The notes under the pieces are model-generated. The model saw only the letters and a list, made by a program, of their open reading frames with translations, did not search any database and had not been told where the DNA came from. Below, one piece after another: positions 33,127-41,340 of a stretch of DNA of 41,407 nt (positions are counted from its first letter, which is position 1; each line of letters starts with the position of its first letter). The stretch is from Pasteurellaceae bacterium. Lineage in GTDB: Bacteria; Pseudomonadota; Gammaproteobacteria; Enterobacterales; Pasteurellaceae. The stretch covers positions 1 to 41,407 of the forward strand of contig JAUMYT010000017.1 of assembly GCA_030528525.1 (NCBI GenBank), in the 5' to 3' direction. A program made the translations under genes and the position numbers.

Positions 33127-33879
33127 TTAAATAATCCCCTGCTCTTCCAATTTCTTCAGGAAATACGGCATTTGCACTCGCCACCACGGCCAGTCGTGAT
33201 CGACATCCTGTCCCCAGAAATCGAACCAGCCTTCAATGCCCTTGCCTTCAAAGGCTTTTTGTAGGCGGGCGGTATCGGCGATGTGTTGTTCTTCCCATTT
33301 GCCTTGACCGACTGCCACAATGTAGTGATTTTGGCGGTAGCGATCTAAGAACCAGCTGTCGTGTTGGTTCCACAAATAGTCGATCGGCGAGTTGTAGTAC
33401 ACCACTTCATCGCCGTGGAATTCGCCAGAGAAGAATCGGGCATCGTACACACCGCTTAAGGCGATGGCGGTGTCGAATAAATCAGGGTGGCGGAGTGCGA
33501 AGTTGATGGTGTGGAACGCTCCCATACTGCACCCTGTGGCGATCATCGCCCCGTCCCAGTTGGATTCGTAGCGGATCAACGGCACCAGTTCGTTCAAAAT
33601 ATAGCGGTCGTAGGCGTTGTGAGCCAATGCCATATCGTGCCCTGATTTCCATTTCGCCAACCACGATTCGCTGTCGTAAGAGTCTGGCGTGTAGAATTTG
33701 ATTAAGCCACGGTCGATAAACTCACGGCAAGCGTCAATCATTCCAAAGTTGCCGTATTCGTTTTGGTTACCGCCCGAAGACGGGAACACAATCACCGGTT
33801 TGCCTGCGTGTCCGTACACATTAAAGTGCATTTCACGCCCTAATTCGCCACTCCAGTGGCTACGTCTTTCAAAATGCAT
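33127..33879 (-). CDS. esterase/lipase-superfamily protein
   Basis: The 250-residue alpha/beta hydrolase resembles the COG4947-type esterases. It opens MHFERRSHWSGELGREMHFN, has an oxyanion-side FPSSGGNQNEY and a nucleophile elbow GCSMG with Ser118. A likely catalytic His is in DVDHDWPWW near the C-terminus. It starts 15 bp after the ATP-grasp gene, forming a two-gene operon ending in a strong terminator. The pairing suggests that the ligase product and this hydrolase act on the same compound, which is not identified. Confidence 0.75.
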   Translation of the reverse strand: MHFERRSHWSGELGREMHFNVYGHAGKPVIVFPSSGGNQNEYGNFGMIDACREFIDRGLIKFYTPDSYDSESWLAKWKSGHDMALAHNAYDRYILNELVPLIRYESNWDGAMIATGCSMGAFHTINFALRHPDLFDTAIALSGVYDARFFSGEFHGDEVVYYNSPIDYLWNQHDSWFLDRYRQNHYIVAVGQGKWEEQHIADTARLQKAFEGKGIEGWFDFWGQDVDHDWPWWRVQMPYFLKKLEEQGII

Positions 33880-33894
33880 AATAGATTGATTTCC

Positions 33895-35073
33895 TTACTG
33901 TTTTTGGTGTGCGAATTGCACGATTTCACGCATTTGCTCTAAGGTTTCGGCACGAGCTAAGATGCCTTCTTCGCCCATAATTTTGGCGAACACGCCGGGT
34001 ACGCTTTGAATGCTGATGATGTTCGAGCCAAATTTCTCCCAAATCGCTTGGGTGGAATTGGCGTAATTTTTGTTCGCTTTGCGTGAGATGTACACCACGT
34101 TCCACGGATGTTTGATGTCGGTGTAGAACTTGTTTTCCCGCACGATGTTGGCGTATTCGTTGAACACATCGAAATCGTTAGCGTAGTTCCACATATCAAT
34201 GGTTAAGCCACCTGGTGGACGGCAGTTGATTTCAAGCGGCATAATTTCGCCCGTTTTTTTGGTGCGGAAAAATTCAAAGTGGAAGAAACGCTCACGCACC
34301 TTGAAGGCTTCGACACATTGTTTACCGAGTTCGATGAGTTTTGGCGAAATTTCACGCGGCACATAGTAGTACATATCGTTGTCTTGGCTCACGGTGTCTA
34401 TGACTGCTTCGGAGTATTCAAGGCTGGAGTAGAACACGATATTGCCGTCGTGGTCGGTTAAGCCATCAAAGGTAATGATGTCGCCTTCGATAAACTCTTC
34501 CATAATGTATTCGGTGCTTGGGTTGCGATTCGCGAAGAATTGCTCTAAATCATCTTGGGTTTTGACTTTGTAGGTGTCGCTCGCTCCCACGCCAGAGTTT
34601 GGCTTGATGATCACAGGGAATTTCAGCTCTTTCACCAGTTTTTTGGCATCTTTTTCATCGCCGAACACACGCCCTTTCGCCACTTTCAGCCCTGCTTTGC
34701 GGAACACTTCTTTCATTTGGGCTTTGGTTTTGATCGCCAACATATCCTCGTTTTTGTAGCCGAACACGTTGAAATCGGTGCGTAATTTGGCGTCAAGTTC
34801 CAGCCAGTATTCATTGTGCGACTCAACACGATCAATCCGCCCGTATTTATGGGCGAAATAGCCCACCGCACGATAAACCTGCTCATAATCTTCCATATTA
34901 TCCACACGATAATACTCCGTGAGCGAGTGACGTAGCCCTTCGCTTAACTGCTCATAAGGTGTGTCGGCAATGCCGAGGGTGTTGAAGCCCTGCTCTTTCA
35001 GCCGCACCGCAAAGGTTTCAAAATTGGTGGGGAAGTGAGGGGAAATCATCACAAAATTGTAGGGTCTTGACAT
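33895..35073 (-). CDS. ATP-grasp carboxylate ligase
   Basis: The 392-residue protein has an N-terminal pre-ATP-grasp region (to about residue 110), the ATP-binding segment FPVIIKPNSGVGASDTYKV, and the metal-binding LEINCRPPGGLTIDMW typical of ATP-grasp enzymes that join a carboxylate to an amine or thiol. YIMEEFIEGDIITFDG fits the adenine-binding loop. Biotin-carboxylase and carbamoyl-phosphate types are unlikely given the size. It leads an operon with an esterase. Whether it makes a peptide-like small molecule is unknown. Confidence 0.8.
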   Translation of the reverse strand: MSRPYNFVMISPHFPTNFETFAVRLKEQGFNTLGIADTPYEQLSEGLRHSLTEYYRVDNMEDYEQVYRAVGYFAHKYGRIDRVESHNEYWLELDAKLRTDFNVFGYKNEDMLAIKTKAQMKEVFRKAGLKVAKGRVFGDEKDAKKLVKELKFPVIIKPNSGVGASDTYKVKTQDDLEQFFANRNPSTEYIMEEFIEGDIITFDGLTDHDGNIVFYSSLEYSEAVIDTVSQDNDMYYYVPREISPKLIELGKQCVEAFKVRERFFHFEFFRTKKTGEIMPLEINCRPPGGLTIDMWNYANDFDVFNEYANIVRENKFYTDIKHPWNVVYISRKANKNYANSTQAIWEKFGSNIISIQSVPGVFAKIMGEEGILARAETLEQMREIVQFAHQKQ

Positions 35074-35193
35074 TGTTTTGCTTCCTATAAGTATGGTTTA
35101 AACATATCCCGATTGTAATCAAAATTCGCTAAGAATAAAGGGGCGAAGTGTAAAAAATCACCTTGGAGATCAAAAGTCGGTGAGTTTGTGTAG

Positions 35194-35226
35194 CAAGGGG
35201 GCGAGAAAAAGGCGGATTTTTAAAAT
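35194..35226 (+). repeat. 33-bp uptake-signal-like repeat, copy 17
   Basis: CAAGGGGGCGAGAAA, then GGATTTTTAAAA. Confidence 0.75.
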
Positions 35227-35311
35227 AGGCGAATAGGTGGATAGTCTGCATAGCAATGGTTAAATGCGTTTTACAAAAATTTACACTTGGTAACATATTG
35301 TTTTTAATGTG

Positions 35312-35325
35312 TTTTTTTTTTTTTT
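35312..35325 (+). repeat. T14 homopolymer tract upstream of pilin 1
   Basis: Fourteen consecutive T residues, ending 37 bp before the -35 box of the pilin promoter. A tract this long is prone to slippage. Confidence 0.9.
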
Positions 35326-35362
35326 GATTTTTAACTTATTGATTTTTAAGTGATTTACAAAA

Positions 35363-35390
35363 TTGACCCGTTTTGTTAAATGATTAAAAT
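35363..35390 (+). promoter_or_regulatory. pilin 1 promoter
   Basis: -35 TTGACC (35363-35368), 16-bp spacer, -10 TAAAAT (35385-35390). The same arrangement recurs upstream of pilin 2. Confidence 0.65.
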
Positions 35391-35501
35391 GTGATCGATT
35401 TCATTCTGATAAATATCCAGCGAATGTGATGTCAATTAGCGTGAAATGAACTTGAATGGCATCTTGCCATTTTTTTGATCTTTATTGATAAGGAATTTTG
35501 T

Positions 35502-36053
35502 ATGAAAAAATTATTTGCATTAAGTGCGACAACATTATTGGCGTTACCTGCGTTAGCGACAGATGAGCTAGAAATCCCAGATGTTTCTCAGCTCCCTACA
35601 ACAAAGAGTGCAGTATATACTTTAAGTGGTGATGTGCTTAACGAAACCTGTAGTATTGTCGGTGGGGATAAAGCATTGGAGTTCCCTAAAGCATTAACAT
35701 CAGATATAAAAAATGGTGTGGAAACAAAAGTGGATTTTACCGTGCAATTAGAACGTTGCCCAAGTATTAATAAACTTGTTTCGTTACACTTCACTCCAAG
35801 TGAAGAGCAAGCAGAAGATAATTTGTTGAAAAATACTTATGGCGGTGATAAAGCGAGCGTAAAAGTGAAAATTAGCTCAGGTGAACAGCAAATCTTATTA
35901 TCAAATCCAAAAGGTGAGCAAAATGTACCGAGTGTGAATGCACAGTCAGAAACAGTCCAATATAACTTCTCTGCATCGTATGTGAAAGATGGGGAGGATG
36001 TTTCTGCCGGTGGTGTCTTAGCTACCCTCCCATTCACCGTGATCTATAAATAA
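35502..36053 (+). CDS. fimbrial major-subunit-like pilin 1
   Basis: The 183-residue secreted subunit has a signal peptide ending ALPALA (about 19), Cys50 and Cys86 for the pilin disulphide, and the C-terminal beta strand LPFTVIYK with an aromatic penultimate residue, as in chaperone-usher pilins. Residues after the signal form the likely N-terminal donor strand. RBS AAGGA lies before the ATG. Pilin 2 downstream is a diverged paralogue with the same C-terminus pattern. A hairpin follows, so transcription may fall off before pilin 2, which has its own promoter. Confidence 0.88.
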   Translation: MKKLFALSATTLLALPALATDELEIPDVSQLPTTKSAVYTLSGDVLNETCSIVGGDKALEFPKALTSDIKNGVETKVDFTVQLERCPSINKLVSLHFTPSEEQAEDNLLKNTYGGDKASVKVKISSGEQQILLSNPKGEQNVPSVNAQSETVQYNFSASYVKDGEDVSAGGVLATLPFTVIYK

Positions 36054-36092
36054 TCCTTGGGTATTTAAGGCATCGTTAAGTGCCAAAACGGA

Positions 36093-36117
36093 TAGGGGCA
36101 AATAACATTTGCCCCTA
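36093..36117 (+). terminator. hairpin after pilin 1
   Basis: TAGGGGCAAAT (36093-36103) and ATTTGCCCCTA (36107-36117), an 11-bp stem with a 3-base loop. The T run is weak (AATTTCTC), so partial termination or mRNA protection is as likely. Confidence 0.6.
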
Positions 36118-36127
36118 AATTTCTCTA

Positions 36128-36160
36128 CAAGGGGGTGAGAAAGGTGGTGACTTTGCAAAA
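36128..36160 (+). repeat. 33-bp uptake-signal-like repeat, copy 18
   Basis: CAAGGGGGTGAGAAA, then GACTTTGCAAAA. Confidence 0.85.
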
Positions 36161-36232
36161 TCATCGTCGCATAGTCTTGAAATAGTGTTTTTTACAATTA
36201 TTTACACTTTGTAACTAATTGTTTTTAAACTG

Positions 36233-36248
36233 TTTTTTTTTTTTTTTT
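36233..36248 (+). repeat. T16 homopolymer tract upstream of pilin 2
   Basis: Sixteen consecutive T residues, ending 37 bp before the -35 box, the same distance as the T14 tract upstream of pilin 1. Confidence 0.9.
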
Positions 36249-36285
36249 GCGTTCTAAGTTGTTGATTTTTAATCAGTTTACAAAA

Positions 36286-36313
36286 TTGAACTAAATTCGC
36301 TTATGAATAAAAT
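36286..36313 (+). promoter_or_regulatory. pilin 2 promoter
   Basis: -35 TTGAAC (36286-36291), 16-bp spacer, -10 TAAAAT (36308-36313), followed by GTGATCGG as in the pilin 1 leader (GTGATCGA). Confidence 0.65.
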
Positions 36314-36423
36314 GTGATCGGTTTTGAGTTAATAAATGATCAGTTAATTGGTTGTATTGGCACAAAACAGTGGTACTCATGTGAGTGCATATCATTCTAT
36401 TTTTGATTTATAAGGAATTTTGT

Positions 36424-36990
36424 ATGAAAAAATTACTTCTTGTTGCAAGTTTAAGCACATTAATGGCGGGTTCTGCTTTGGCTGAGGCGTACAAGCCGAC
36501 AGTTAAAAATGGCGAAGGTATGTTGACAGTAACGGCAGACATGAAAGCGGAGACGTGTGAGTTGGCGGTAGAAAAAAACGTGATGTTTGGCAATATTTGG
36601 TTTAACTCAACAAATCCAAGTGATTTCCAAAAAAATGTGGCGTTTCAGGTAACAAATTGTTCACAAACTACAGGTGATAGCCTTAAAGTTACCTTTACAC
36701 CTGTTTCTGGTACTGTTTCAGAAGGCAAACTCATGAATTTGTCGAATGGTGATGCCAAAGCGGAAAATGTATTCTTAGTGGTGAAAGATGCAAACAATAA
36801 AAATGTGTTAGCTGCGGATTATGATGCTACTGGTGTGGATACATGGAGTTTAGATCCTAATGATAATCCAGGCCAAGCCGGACAGAAATTATCGAAGACT
36901 TTTACCTACACCTTGGAATTAGAGAAGGGAGAGGGTGCAACAGCAGGGGTCTTTATGACAACACTTCCTTACAGCGTACATTATAAATAA
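36424..36990 (+). CDS. fimbrial subunit-like pilin 2
   Basis: The 188-residue subunit has a signal peptide MKKLLLVASLSTLMAGSALA, Cys45 and Cys79, and the C-terminal strand LPYSVHYK. It is a paralogue of pilin 1 with the same leader, the same RBS context (ATAAGGAATTTTGT then ATG) and the same gene order. Both pilins precede the chaperone. Which is the major shaft protein is not clear from sequence. Confidence 0.88.
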   Translation: MKKLLLVASLSTLMAGSALAEAYKPTVKNGEGMLTVTADMKAETCELAVEKNVMFGNIWFNSTNPSDFQKNVAFQVTNCSQTTGDSLKVTFTPVSGTVSEGKLMNLSNGDAKAENVFLVVKDANNKNVLAADYDATGVDTWSLDPNDNPGQAGQKLSKTFTYTLELEKGEGATAGVFMTTLPYSVHYK

Positions 36991-36998
36991 TCGTTGTT

Positions 36999-37027
36999 TA
37001 TCGGGGTAAAGATAATTTGCCCCGATA
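36999..37027 (+). terminator. hairpin after pilin 2
   Basis: TATCGGGGTAAA and TTTGCCCCGATA form a 12-bp stem with one wobble. No T run follows, so an mRNA-stabilising or partial-termination role between pilin and chaperone is likely. Confidence 0.55.
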
Positions 37028-37137
37028 ATAGAGAGCGTTATGTGATAGGTAATGATTAACCGTTCATTTTCTATCGCATAGCGTTGTTAAGAGACAAGCA
37101 ATGCAAATGTTATTAAATGATTAAAATAAGGACAACT

Positions 37138-37845
37138 ATGTTTAAGTGGCTTTTATACGTTGGGTTGCTTGGGGTGAGTATGTTGGCTCAAGCAAATGTG
37201 GTGATTTCGGGTACGCGAGTGGTATTCCCTGCGGAGAAAAAAGAAATTTCGGTACAGTTGAAAAATCAAGGGGATCGCCCCGCCTTAATCCAAGCATGGC
37301 TTGATAATGGTGATGAGCAAGCCGATCCGAAAACGATTAAATTACCTTTCATTATTACTCCGCCAGTGAGCCGTCTTGATCCGCAAAAACAGCAAATATT
37401 ACGTGTGGCTTATACGGGGGAGCCTCTCGCAAATGACCGTGAAACCTTGTTCTTTTTCAATGTGTTGGATATTCCGCCAAAACCAAGCAGGGCAGAATTA
37501 GCCAACAATCCAAATTATTTGCAATTTTCTGTCCGTAGTCGGCTGAAATTTTTCTTCCGCCCTGCGGGCTTGCCTTATTCTGTGACAGATGCTTACCAAA
37601 AAGCTCAGTGGCGTGTGAAAGGCAAAACGCTGATCGTGCAAAACCCAACACCGTATTTTATAACCTATTCCATGATTGAGGTAAAACAAAACGGTAAGAT
37701 TGCCTATGCGAAAAATGCGGATATGGTTGCTCCATTTTCAAGCCATCAATTTGAACTGAGCCGTGCAGTCAGTGGCGGTGAGGTGAGCTGGTCTGCGATT
37801 AATGATTATGGTGGTGAGAGTAAGGGCGTTTCACCGTTGAAATAA
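37138..37845 (+). CDS. fimbrial periplasmic chaperone (PapD family)
   Basis: The 235-residue chaperone has a signal peptide ending in AQA (about 18-19), then VVISGTRVVFPAEKKEISVQ, the donor-strand region SRLDPQKQQILRVAYTG and the RETLFFFNVLDIPPKP motif, all typical of PapD-type chaperones. LQFSVRSRLKFFFRP precedes the second Ig domain. It binds the two pilins in the periplasm and hands them to the usher. The ATG at 37138 follows AAGGAC. A 33-bp repeat copy lies between it and the usher gene. Confidence 0.93.
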   Translation: MFKWLLYVGLLGVSMLAQANVVISGTRVVFPAEKKEISVQLKNQGDRPALIQAWLDNGDEQADPKTIKLPFIITPPVSRLDPQKQQILRVAYTGEPLANDRETLFFFNVLDIPPKPSRAELANNPNYLQFSVRSRLKFFFRPAGLPYSVTDAYQKAQWRVKGKTLIVQNPTPYFITYSMIEVKQNGKIAYAKNADMVAPFSSHQFELSRAVSGGEVSWSAINDYGGESKGVSPLK

Positions 37846-37859
37846 TAAGACAGATTAAA

Positions 37860-37892
37860 TTTGATGAAATCTGCCCGTTTCTTACCCCCTTG
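37860..37892 (-). repeat. 33-bp uptake-signal-like repeat, copy 19
   Basis: Minus strand CAAGGGGGTAAGAAACGGGC, then GATTTCATCAAAT-like end; it lies in the chaperone-usher gap. Confidence 0.65.
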
Positions 37893-37912
37893 TATTGTTT
37901 GAGAGAATGCCG

Positions 37913-40372
37913 ATGAAATATGTTTGGTTAACCAAAACTGGCTATGTCTGTGCGATGCTGTGCTGTGCGACGTCTGTCAGTTACGCCGAAGAAGTGGAAT
38001 TTGATGAGCGTTTTTTAGGCATGTCAGCGGGACAGCCTGTTGCTGATTTAAGCAAATATCGTTTAGGTAACCCAATCCCAACAGGACGCTATCAGGTTGA
38101 CGTTTCCGTGAATGGTGTTCGCCAAGGGCGTGTTGAAATGATGGTTGAGGAACGAAATGACGATCCTATTCAGGGCATTTGTTTAACGCCTCGTTTAGCT
38201 ACGGTATTATCATTGAAATCAGAAGCATTTGCCTTACCTCCAAAGGAAAAGTGTGTGAATATTGTGCAGGCAATCCCTGAGGCGAAAATTCAATTTGAGA
38301 TGGGCGAATTGTCACTCAATGTGGAAATTCCACAAATTTTGGTGTTGCGTCGGCCACGAGGTTATGTGCCTCCATCGTTGTGGCAACCAGGTTCACCAGT
38401 GGCATTTGTTCGCTATTACGCCAGCCAACAGATGAGTCGTTCTCAAAATGGGAAGCAGATGAGCTACCGCTATTTGAGCCTGCGAGGTGGGGTGAATATT
38501 GGGGGATGGGCGTTACGCCATCAAGGGGCTAAATCTTGGGTAAACCAACATGCATTGCCTTATCAATATCAGCATACTTATTTGAGTCGTGATGTGGATA
38601 GTGTAAGAGGGCGACTGACACTGGGGGATTTTGCAACCCATGGTCAGTTTTTTGCTAGCATGAATTTACGTGGCGTGCAGTTAGCTTCTGACGAGCGAAT
38701 GTTACCGGCTTCTTTACGAGGTTATGCCCCGGTGATTGAAGGTATTGCTCGAAGTTATGCTAGGGTGATTGTGCGACAACAAGATCGGGTGATCTATGAA
38801 ACCAACGTACCTGCGGGGGCGTTTCGTATTGATGATCTTTATCCTTCAGGGTATTCGGGCGATCTGTTAGTGGAAATTATTGAAGCCGACGGGCAGGTGC
38901 ATTCGTTTACGGTGCCATTTGCCAAGGGGTTACGATTGTTGCGTAAGGGGCAGTTTCGCTACAACTTAGCGGGTGGCAGACTTCGTCAAGGGGCAAAAAT
39001 CTTACCAGAAAGCCTATTTCAAGGTGAAATGCAATATGGGCTCATCAATGGACTAACGCTGAATCTTGGTGTGAATACCAGTCGTAACTACTTTACTAGC
39101 GTATTAGGTTTGGCGGTTGATACGCCAATCGGAGCATTCGCCACAGATCTACAGTATGCTTACTATCGCTTTCCGCATATACAGCAGAAACAGAAAAAAT
39201 ATGCGATGACAGTGGGTTACAATGCCCGAATCCCTCAGCTGAATACGGTGATTGCGGCATCGTATTATCGCAGTTTTCAGCCAGAGCATTATTCGCTCTC
39301 ACAAGTATTAGAAATTAATCGATTTGGCAAAATCTTGCCACAACTCACCCCCTTGCAACAACGTTTAACGGTGTCTTTACAGCAGCCATTGGGTAAAAAC
39401 TGGGGAAGTCTAGGGGTGTCTGGTGTGAGAGAAAGTTATCGGCATGCTCCAACATCACGTTATTACTACCAGCTTCATTATGGTAACAGCTACAAAGGAT
39501 TGCATTATCAGGTTGGTTATGCACAACACTCCGCAGCGTATTCTACGGGTAAGAAAGATCGGCGTTTTTCATTTAATTTATCGTGGCTGTTTGGCCACGG
39601 AACCAACAAGCCGATGCTTTATAGCCATTACCAAAAAGCACCAAATGCGTACCACTTGCAAACAACCTTATCTGGTACACTTGGGCAAGAAGGTAGATTC
39701 CATTATAGTCTCTCAACCAGTCAGCAACCAAATCAACGCGATTATTCGGTGTATGGTGGTTATAAAACGTCGGTAGCGTCTATCAATGTGGGATTTAGCC
39801 GTGCTAAACAGAGCCAGCAAGGACAGGTTAATCTTTCTGGGGGGATTGTTGCTCATGCAAAAGGTATTACGTTAAGCAATGATTTGGGCGATACCTTTGC
39901 TATTATTCATGCTAAAGGGGCAACAGGGGCGAAGATTAACAACAGTAATGGGGCATATTTAGATTGGTTTGGTAATGGCATTGTGCCGTTTATTGCACCG
40001 TATCAAACTAACTATGTGGGTATTGATCCCACACCAGTGGCGGATAACGTGGAGGTTGAGGCAACAGGGCGGGAAATCATTCCTCGAGCAAACAGTGCAG
40101 TGTTAGTGACATTGAAAACCAAATCGGGAGCGATGGCATTATTTGATGTCAGTTTAGCTAATGGCGATGTGCCACCGCTTGCGGCGGACGTGTTCGATCA
40201 ACAACACAATCATGTTGGTTATGTGGTGCAAGGAGGGCGAGTGTTTGTCCGTGGCGTAGAGCAACGTGGGACGTTGAAGGTGATTTGGGGAAGTGGTGAG
40301 CGTGAGCAGTGCCAGTTTCATTACCAATTAGGTCACGATCCACATCAAGCTATTGCAGTGCAATGTCAATGA
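37913..40372 (+). CDS. outer-membrane fimbrial usher
   Basis: The 819-residue usher has a signal peptide ending SVSYA (about residue 25) and an N-terminal domain with VEFDERFLG, for chaperone recognition. The beta-barrel includes VRGRLTLGDFATHGQFF and RGYAPVIEGIARSYARVIV. C-terminal domains end in a Cys pair (CQFHYQL and a final VQC). It exports and assembles the pilins. RBS GAGAG precedes the ATG at 37913; the ATG at 37907 is an alternative. Residues around the KILPQLTPL segment lie in a reverse 33-bp repeat copy (39323-39355), read in frame. Confidence 0.93.
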   Translation: MKYVWLTKTGYVCAMLCCATSVSYAEEVEFDERFLGMSAGQPVADLSKYRLGNPIPTGRYQVDVSVNGVRQGRVEMMVEERNDDPIQGICLTPRLATVLSLKSEAFALPPKEKCVNIVQAIPEAKIQFEMGELSLNVEIPQILVLRRPRGYVPPSLWQPGSPVAFVRYYASQQMSRSQNGKQMSYRYLSLRGGVNIGGWALRHQGAKSWVNQHALPYQYQHTYLSRDVDSVRGRLTLGDFATHGQFFASMNLRGVQLASDERMLPASLRGYAPVIEGIARSYARVIVRQQDRVIYETNVPAGAFRIDDLYPSGYSGDLLVEIIEADGQVHSFTVPFAKGLRLLRKGQFRYNLAGGRLRQGAKILPESLFQGEMQYGLINGLTLNLGVNTSRNYFTSVLGLAVDTPIGAFATDLQYAYYRFPHIQQKQKKYAMTVGYNARIPQLNTVIAASYYRSFQPEHYSLSQVLEINRFGKILPQLTPLQQRLTVSLQQPLGKNWGSLGVSGVRESYRHAPTSRYYYQLHYGNSYKGLHYQVGYAQHSAAYSTGKKDRRFSFNLSWLFGHGTNKPMLYSHYQKAPNAYHLQTTLSGTLGQEGRFHYSLSTSQQPNQRDYSVYGGYKTSVASINVGFSRAKQSQQGQVNLSGGIVAHAKGITLSNDLGDTFAIIHAKGATGAKINNSNGAYLDWFGNGIVPFIAPYQTNYVGIDPTPVADNVEVEATGREIIPRANSAVLVTLKTKSGAMALFDVSLANGDVPPLAADVFDQQHNHVGYVVQGGRVFVRGVEQRGTLKVIWGSGEREQCQFHYQLGHDPHQAIAVQCQ
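39323..39355 (-). repeat. 33-bp uptake-signal-like repeat within the usher gene, copy 20
   Basis: Minus strand CAAGGGGGTGAGTTGTGG to GATTTTGCCAAA. Confidence 0.75.
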
Positions 40373-40382
40373 GGGAGAAAAC

Positions 40383-41300
40383 ATGAGAGCAAGGGTTAAG
40401 TTTTTTGCTATTGGGTTATGGTCAAGTGTGTATTCGAGCCAACTGGTCGCATCAGAGGGATATTATTCTCTTCCCTTAAGGTTAAATGATGCGGTTACCG
40501 TCGAGTATGCTCGTGATAATCTCCCTTATGAAATGAGTACTGTGACAGGCAACTTGATTGATTCACTTTTAACGGAGTCTTATTCGGTAACCATGTTGGC
40601 GGAGAAGGTTGGGGAAATCAATGGGAAAGGGATTTATGCGACCTCGGTGAAAGGTATTGGTTTTACCTTACAGATTAATGATGTGGAGATTCATGTTGGG
40701 AAGCAGAATTCACAGCCTATCGGGCAGGCTCAAGGAAGTTTGTCTGCTGTCTCAACGTTGGTTCTTTATGATAAGGTGCCATCAGGCAATTATGTGTTGA
40801 CTTCGCCACAAACACTTGCCCAAGTGGAGCTCGCTGATGGTTTTAAACCACTTGGCATTACGTTATCGGTTGCTCAGCCTATTGTCGTGAAGCAGAATAC
40901 CTGTGAACTTCAAAGTAACAAATATCAACAGGTACAACTCCAGCCGATTATGCTCAATGAATTAATCCAAAAGAAAGAAGTTTTGGGTAACCATTTTAAT
41001 ATTCGGCTTCGTTGTGATGCAAATGTACGGGCGGATGTCGTATTTCATGACCACATCATGCCAACAAATACCTCCGATTGCTTAACGTTGAGCCCAGAAT
41101 CAACCGCAGGGGGAGTATGCATAGCTATTCGGCGTGAAGATAATCAAAAGGTACAATTTGGTCACACATGGACATTTTCCGAGGCTCAACCGGGCTCATT
41201 TGAGCCAGAGCGACGATTTTCCGCCTATTATGTTAAGGCAGGCGATCCCACAGCCGGAAAAATTAAAGCGATTGCTACTATTTCTTTTACGTATCACTAA
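40383..41300 (+). CDS. two-domain fimbrial tip/adhesin-type subunit
   Basis: The 305-residue secreted protein has a signal peptide (about 1-23). Its first ~150 residues lack pilin features. The second half is pilin-like, with four Cys residues (NTCELQ, LRCDAN, SDCLTL, GVCIAI) and the terminal strand ATISFTYH. This two-domain shape is typical of tip adhesins. It follows the usher with a short gap, RBS GAGGGAG. Ligand is not predictable. A strong terminator ends the operon. Confidence 0.78.
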   Translation: MRARVKFFAIGLWSSVYSSQLVASEGYYSLPLRLNDAVTVEYARDNLPYEMSTVTGNLIDSLLTESYSVTMLAEKVGEINGKGIYATSVKGIGFTLQINDVEIHVGKQNSQPIGQAQGSLSAVSTLVLYDKVPSGNYVLTSPQTLAQVELADGFKPLGITLSVAQPIVVKQNTCELQSNKYQQVQLQPIMLNELIQKKEVLGNHFNIRLRCDANVRADVVFHDHIMPTNTSDCLTLSPESTAGGVCIAIRREDNQKVQFGHTWTFSEAQPGSFEPERRFSAYYVKAGDPTAGKIKAIATISFTYH

Positions 41301-41307
41301 CTCTTCA

Positions 41308-41340
41308 AACAGAGAAGCCCCCCTTCTCTGTTTTCTTTTT
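41308..41340 (+). terminator. terminator of the fimbrial operon
   Basis: AACAGAGAAG and CTTCTCTGTT form a 10-bp stem with a CCCCC loop, followed by TTCTTTTT. It starts 8 bp after the last gene. Confidence 0.92.

Larger units (their letters stand above)
35074..35501. other. leader region upstream of the first pilin gene
   Basis: The region contains a 33-bp repeat copy (35194-35226), a T14 tract (35312-35325), a promoter (35363-35390) and a leader of about 105 bases. The segment from about 35270 on is homologous to 36200-36423 upstream of the second pilin. No gene is seen. Confidence 0.7.

Noticed and set aside
38000-41300. Transposase or insertion sequence in the fimbrial region
   Set aside because: No transposase-like open frame or terminal inverted repeats were found; duplication of the pilin leader explains the repeated sequence.
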